From NCBI GenBank assembly GCA_011009095.1, contig VTPC01000923.1, positions 1 to 64,000 on the forward strand: a DNA stretch of 64,000 bases, read 5' to 3'. Of the stretch, positions 59,761 through 64,000 are shown one piece after another; the stretch's first letter is position 1, and each line of letters begins with the position of its first letter. The stretch comes from Ignelater luminosus (Eukaryota; Arthropoda; Insecta; Coleoptera; Elateridae). The translations under genes were made by a program, and so were the position numbers. The notes below the pieces were generated by a model. It saw only the letters and a program-made list of their open reading frames with translations, did not search any database and had not been told where the DNA came from.

Positions 59761-61058
59761 TGACTTGGAAATTAGCTCCAATTTGGATCAAGCTGCTTTT
59801 TCCAGTTCTCAGTTTTTTTGCCTCGGATTTAAAAAGAAACTTTGAGCAAAGCAGGTTAGTTCATTTTTCAAATCTTGGTATCGATGATATTCAATGTCTA
59901 TTCAATTTAATGTATCTAAATAACGTAAAGATCTTCTTCCTCGATGTAATTTGAAATGCAGTAAACCAGGAATTGGGCCGTGCTGTTTTGGAGAACAAGA
60001 TGTTTTCTAGATTGATTTCCAGAAGACCAAATCTTGATCTTGGTAGACCCAGACTGTAGATCCCTTACGTTTTAGATCATCAAAGTCGCTCATTTATTTG
60101 TAAAAGTAAAAACCCAGATAAGCATGTTGACAAAATAAACTTTTTTGTTGTAACAACTTTAAAATTGAGGAAAAAGGAAACCATTAAGGTGATTATTTGT
60201 GTCAAGAATGTTCTTCCAATGCTGATGGCAATTATGGCAACGATGACGTTTTTTTACCTAATTAAACAACTATTTAATAAGCCTGAACACGATGAAAATT
60301 ATGAATTTCCTTTTTCATGATATGATCAAATTACATTTTATTTATGTATTACAAACATTTAAGTAGGCGTAGATAAATTCTATATTCTTGTGAAACGTTA
60401 GAAAAACATTCTGAAAATGTCAAGCAAATATTTACATGATGCAATTCTACGAAACCAAAATATTTGCATGATCTCTCTTATCTTTGGATAAGACGTGTGT
60501 AGATTTAAGATAACTGTGGGTATACGACATCGAGGGAAGAAATCTAACAATCGACTTTTACAGGATGAAATTAAAACAAAAACCGTAAAAGCTCTTATTT
60601 CTAACGACCATCTTCGTATTTGTTATCAAGATCTCTTTTAATACAATGTAAAAGGGAGAAAAAGATATTAAAACAAAGATCTCATTAAGACATCAAAGCA
60701 GTTTAACTTCGTGCTGTTGTGGGTACAAAGAATAAACCCGGGAAAATAAACGTCGCGGCGGATGTGTACGTACGCATTCCGGTTTGAAAACCACTGATAA
60801 CAGAAAATCTTGAAGGCTTAATCTTGCCTTTTTAGAATATTTTTATGGCGACAGCGTGTAGATTTTTTTTTCTTTCGCGGTTAAATAAAAGGGGACGCAA
60901 AAAATTGTTTTAGGACAAGATGAGAATTTAAATTTTTGAGATAATTCTCTGCGTTCTTTTTTTACAAGAAAATGTAAATGAGAAAGTTTTTACCCTTTCT
61001 TACAAAGCAAAGTCTAGATGAACGAGCAGATAGTATGAATATCTTACTTCTTTGTATA
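59761..61058. other. No gene; small CpG-rich spot at 60735-60785
   Basis: AT-rich DNA. AACCCGGGAAAATAAACGTC followed by GCGGCGGATGTGTACGTACG is an isolated CpG-bearing segment with no open frame of note. Confidence 0.4.
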
Positions 61059-62829
61059 TACAGTGTGTTTCGTGTAATTAAGAAAAATAAATGTTTGTAC
61101 TAATAAAACTAAAACTCGATAAATGTCAATAATAATTGGTTACTTCCTAGAAAGTTCTATGTGTTCAGCACCTTTTCCTTTGGATAATCTTTTTTATCTT
61201 TCTGTTCCCATTATTAGGAAGAGCAGCAGCTTTCTGATTCAAACACCAAAAGACTCAGTGTGTTTTTAATAGCCTACCAATTATTTTCTAGTTCTTTTTA
61301 CATTTCTTCCCAAGACGAAGATTTTTCATTTTATTGAATTTCTGTTGCCATATTTTTAAGATTATGACAGAACAGTTCGTATGGAGTTACCAAAAAAACA
61401 ATTTTCATGAATCCATCCAGGTGTAATTGTGGGATTTTACCAGGTTTCTGTGCTTTTAGTCGGCTAAAGACATTGTGATGTTATCGCTTGATGTAATACG
61501 TACCTTACGGATTTGCGCAGTCAATTGAATTTATTCTGTGATTTCTCAAACTCATTTTATATTCAGATTTTTGCTCTTTAGAAGTTTTGATATTACTCTG
61601 TTGATAAGTAGAGCTGCTATAGCAAAAGAGATTTTCTCTTGGGGACTATTTGCCAAACATATACTTGGATAAGACAATCGTGTAGTACCGAATCAGAGAC
61701 CTCGTTGTAATCATTGTAATGTATTTTTTATTTGGACTTGTTTTAGCAGTACACTGTCATCATGGTATAGGTTACTAGCTCCTTAAAGCTCGCCTAAGAC
61801 ATTTTGAAAATATTTGTGGGACACCTATTTGGATAAGGCAATCACGTAGTACCGAATCAGACACCTTGTTGTAGTCATTGTAAAGCATTTTCTTGGACTC
61901 GTTTACACTACCTTAATGATATGGGTTACTACCTCCTTAAGGCTTGTCTAAGACATTTCGGACATATTTGCCATAAGGTATTGGACGAAAATGATTCAAA
62001 ATTGTTTGTTTCCACAATTATGTGAAGCGAACGAGCATGGGCCACATCAACATTTTAAGATGATTTTCTTCTAAGGTACTACCTAAGGGAGAGTGCTTAT
62101 GTGAACAGGCCAAAAACGTTTCAACCCTCCCAGGTCTTATGCCTATAACTTGTATTAGGTTTTATTTATGGTATCTTCTGTATTATTGTATCTATAGGTT
62201 TCATTCTGTTTTATATATTGCATATTAGTAGTTAAGATGCTTGATAGAGCTCCCTAGTAGGAAGATTGATTTTCCATCTTACTACAGTTAGACAGAAGCT
62301 TGGCTAGACACTACCAAGTCAGCTGAATCTAGGTTTTTACAGTATTATTACTCCTCTCCTTTTTCTTTATATCGAGACAGTGTACCTCCAAAAATCGCTT
62401 CTACTCGTAGATTTAAATGAGATATCATCTTTGCTCTTAATACTATATGGTCTTTTAACGTGTAAACCGTAGATTGCTTTTGCCACCAATTTTTGTCTGT
62501 CATAGCTTTATTTCTTAAGATATTGCTGTGTTAATTGTGACTAATTTCCAGTTAACTACTGTAGGTCTTTTCAAAATTTTTCCGATGAGATAACTAAAAC
62601 GCAAAGACTCTTAATTTGGCAAAAATGTATTTAAGATGAATTAGATTACATCTGGTAGGCAAACCAGAAACACTGACTGTAGCCCTTTTTAGCAAATCTA
62701 TTTCTTGAGGCCCTACTATGTTCTTCTAGTTTCTCACATTTTGTCTTTAGAATGTCGTAAATACTTGAAATAATTTGATAATAAATAAGGACAAAACAGA
62801 GGCACTTGATGAAAGTGAGACACACTGTA
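61059..62829. mobile_element. Candidate TA-flanked element with CAGTGTGT tips
   Basis: TA-CAGTGTGTTTCG at 61059-61072 faces CGAAACACAC-like DNA in inverted form: GTGAGACACACTG-TA at 62815-62829. The reverse complement of the latter is CAGTGTGTCTCAC, so the tips agree for about 10 of 11 bases. They also match the tips of the foldback element at 10347 (CAGTGTGTTC). The 1.77 kb interior has no recognised transposase and contains the tandem duplication at 61640. The inverted match is short, so chance pairing remains possible. Confidence 0.35.
61640..61990. repeat. Tandem duplication, 164 bp unit
   Basis: The words TTGGATAAGACAATCGTGTA, then GTACCGAATCAGA, TTGTTGTAGTCATTGTAA, GGGTTACTA, CTCCTTAA and CTAAGACATTT occur twice. 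TTGGATAAG is at 61665 and 61829, 164 bases apart. A partial third start (ATATTTGCCA, then GGTATTGGAC) lies at 61970. Identity is roughly 80%. Confidence 0.85.
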
Positions 62830-63244
62830 TATAGATCGCACTATTATATATTCGAAAATCAATATTGCATTCTTTTACAGATAAGCCAAATAAAAAATAG
62901 TTTTCGCTCATACTAATTAGAATTCTACCTCCCGAGAAAAAAAGTCTCCTACGATAATAATAAACAAACTTAGAATAGAAAATCGTGACGTTACGTTTAA
63001 AAATAAATTTTCTCGAATACGGAATTAAAAACGTAGTGCAAACGTCACAATTTAAAGCGACGACAAAAGTGACTGAATGAATCATATAAAAATAAACTGT
63101 ACGATAATACAATAATTTTTTGTTGTTTCCAATAATTTTACTTATACTACTACGTGCGTGTGGGTAGCGAAAGGTGAAATAATAATAATAATAATAATAA
63201 CGAGTGGTGAACTGGTATTTATTCAGCATCTATATGCATCAAGT
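61991..63244. other. No firm gene; CRE-like sites upstream of TATA
   Basis: TGACGTTACGT (62987-62997) and AACGTCAC (63041-63048) lie 200-260 bp upstream of the TATA box at 63245. A 160-codon minus-strand frame (63229-62747) begins in the (AAT)n tract and is low complexity, so I do not call it. Confidence 0.4.
63178..63200. repeat. (AAT)n microsatellite
   Basis: About seven AAT units, 45 bp upstream of the TATA box at 63245. Confidence 0.9.
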
Positions 63245-63254
63245 TATATAAAAG
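63245..63254 (+). promoter_or_regulatory. TATA box (first of two)
   Basis: TATATAAAAG, a strong match, about 31 bases before a TTCGTT near 63276 that could be the start site. That leaves only a few bases before the ATG at 63281, unless initiation occurs elsewhere. Confidence 0.45.
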
Positions 63255-63280
63255 TGACTTTTTCTCTTTGATTGTTCGTT

Positions 63281-64000
63281 ATGAAACTTCAACTGATCGT
63301 TGTGGAAACTGGGGAGAAGTGGCGTAAAGCACTGTTAAGGTGAGATCTTTATTTTTTTTGTATTTAGAAAAAGTTAATTATTAATAATGATCACAGTTAG
63401 TAATAAATCATTGCATAAAAAAATCTAATTCACGTTAATTCATTATTACATGTTTATAACATCAAGTGCATATAATAGAGGTCAGCATTATTTAACCTCG
63501 ATTATTAATTTTCTTGAATAGAAGCTTGGAAGACAGAAACGACTGTCTCGTTTTGTTTGATGATCACATAGTGTTATTATATTAACCGTCTCTAATAAAA
63601 AAAAAAAAAGCAAAAAGGAGTATATAAAGCAGACAGAAAATTAACCTCACATTTATCCTTGAACTTCAGTCGTTTGGGAAATTAAATGAAAATTGATCTG
63701 TGAGATTTTAACTTGCGTTTTATTTATTTTACTTGATGAACTAATAAAATACTCTTCTGGTTTGAAACACGGAAAAACTTTTTACTGTTTCTAAATTTAA
63801 AACAAATGCTCTCCGTTGCGTTTGTTCTCATCAATACCTCCTACCTTTTACTTGTTGAATCTGTGTTATAAAATTGTTGTTGTGTACAGAGTTCAAAATC
63901 CCAACTGCAAAAACAAAACTGTACGCCAAACTTTTCAAGACGAAGCCGATAAAAACAAAAATTTGATAGCTTTTGTTTTTTTTGAGTTAGAGACAAAACT
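63281..64000 (+). CDS. Candidate gene start, runs off the window
   Basis: A possible two-exon start. Exon 1 is 63281-63339 (MKLQLIVVETGEKWRKALL then a split Arg codon), closed by a donor TTAAG|GTGAGAT. Exon 2 runs from 63890 after TTGTGTACAG, and the joined frame stays open to the last base (VQNPNCKNKTVRQTFQDEAD and onward). Frame agreement across the intron and about 37 open codons in AT-rich DNA give modest support. I recognise no family. A second TATA box at 63621 could instead mark a different start inside the supposed intron. Confidence 0.33.
63621..63629 (+). promoter_or_regulatory. TATA box (second) with initiator-like sites
   Basis: TATATAAAG in GC-flanked context (GGAG before, CAGACAG after). 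TCACATT at 63647-63653 places a start about 28 bases downstream, the usual distance. A second initiator-like TTCAGTCGTT lies at 63665. It looks like a classic TATA promoter of an inducible or tissue-specific insect gene whose body would lie past the window edge. Confidence 0.45.

Noticed and set aside
62747-63229. 160-codon minus-strand open frame
   Set aside because: It starts in an (AAT)n microsatellite giving a poly-Tyr run, is low complexity and overlaps a better-supported promoter region on the other strand. Chance is the simpler explanation.
1-64000. CRISPR arrays, bacterial operons or phage-type defence systems
   Set aside because: No regularly spaced identical repeats with unique spacers and no prokaryotic gene organisation. 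The window is eukaryotic.

Overview
This looks like nuclear DNA of an arthropod, most likely an insect. It is AT-rich (about two thirds A+T by eye), has no operons or ribosome-binding sites, carries a spliced gene with GT-AG introns (one candidate intron is only 50 bp), and is crowded with decayed copies of transposon families common in insects: mariner, piggyBac, DUF4817-type Tc1/mariner relatives, PIF/Harbinger, BEL/Pao, Ty3/gypsy and non-LTR elements. No tRNA, rRNA or CRISPR array could be supported.

Layout. 1-3.4 kb: a palindromic TTAA-flanked MITE, a Ty3/gypsy scrap and a dead C2H2 zinc-finger array. 3.9-4.35 kb: a pseudogene fragment of the LRR gene found 10 kb further on. 5.1-6.4 kb: a broken piggyBac. 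6.6-10.35 kb: two copies of one diverged repeat enclosing a nest of BEL/Pao, LINE RNase H and DUF4817-type transposase remnants. 10.35-11.25 kb: a foldback element with arms of nearly 200 bp. 11.57-14.37 kb (minus strand): the one well-supported intact gene, a secreted protein of 727 residues with about 25 leucine-rich repeats that alternate between 25 and 22 residues. 16.0-16.6 kb: a LINE reverse transcriptase remnant. 16.8-22.0 kb: strongly G+T-rich plus strand, probably worn-out retroelement. 22.64-22.82 kb: a compact GC-rich palindromic patch. 28.28-28.76 kb: an unidentified 159-codon ORF that could be an integrated viral fragment. 32.5-33.8 kb: an almost full-length but dead mariner with intact ends. 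37.26-37.47 kb: one convincing isolated exon. 37.9-39.6 kb: a second DUF4817-type element. 44.1-44.5 kb: a 72-83 bp minisatellite. 49.6-50.4 kb: a cluster of CRE-like sites and a possible transcription start. 51.7-53.2 kb: four diverged tandem units of 350-390 bp. 59.3-59.75 kb: the start of a PIF/Harbinger element. 61.06-62.83 kb: a candidate TA-flanked element containing a 164 bp tandem duplication. 63.2-64 kb: TATA boxes and the possible start of a gene running off the window.

The genes do not form a pathway. The window reads as a gene-poor, repeat-rich interval holding one secreted LRR gene with a decayed relative, and possibly the 5' ends of two or three genes whose bodies lie outside. 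All family names come from reading translated motifs by eye. No database search was run.
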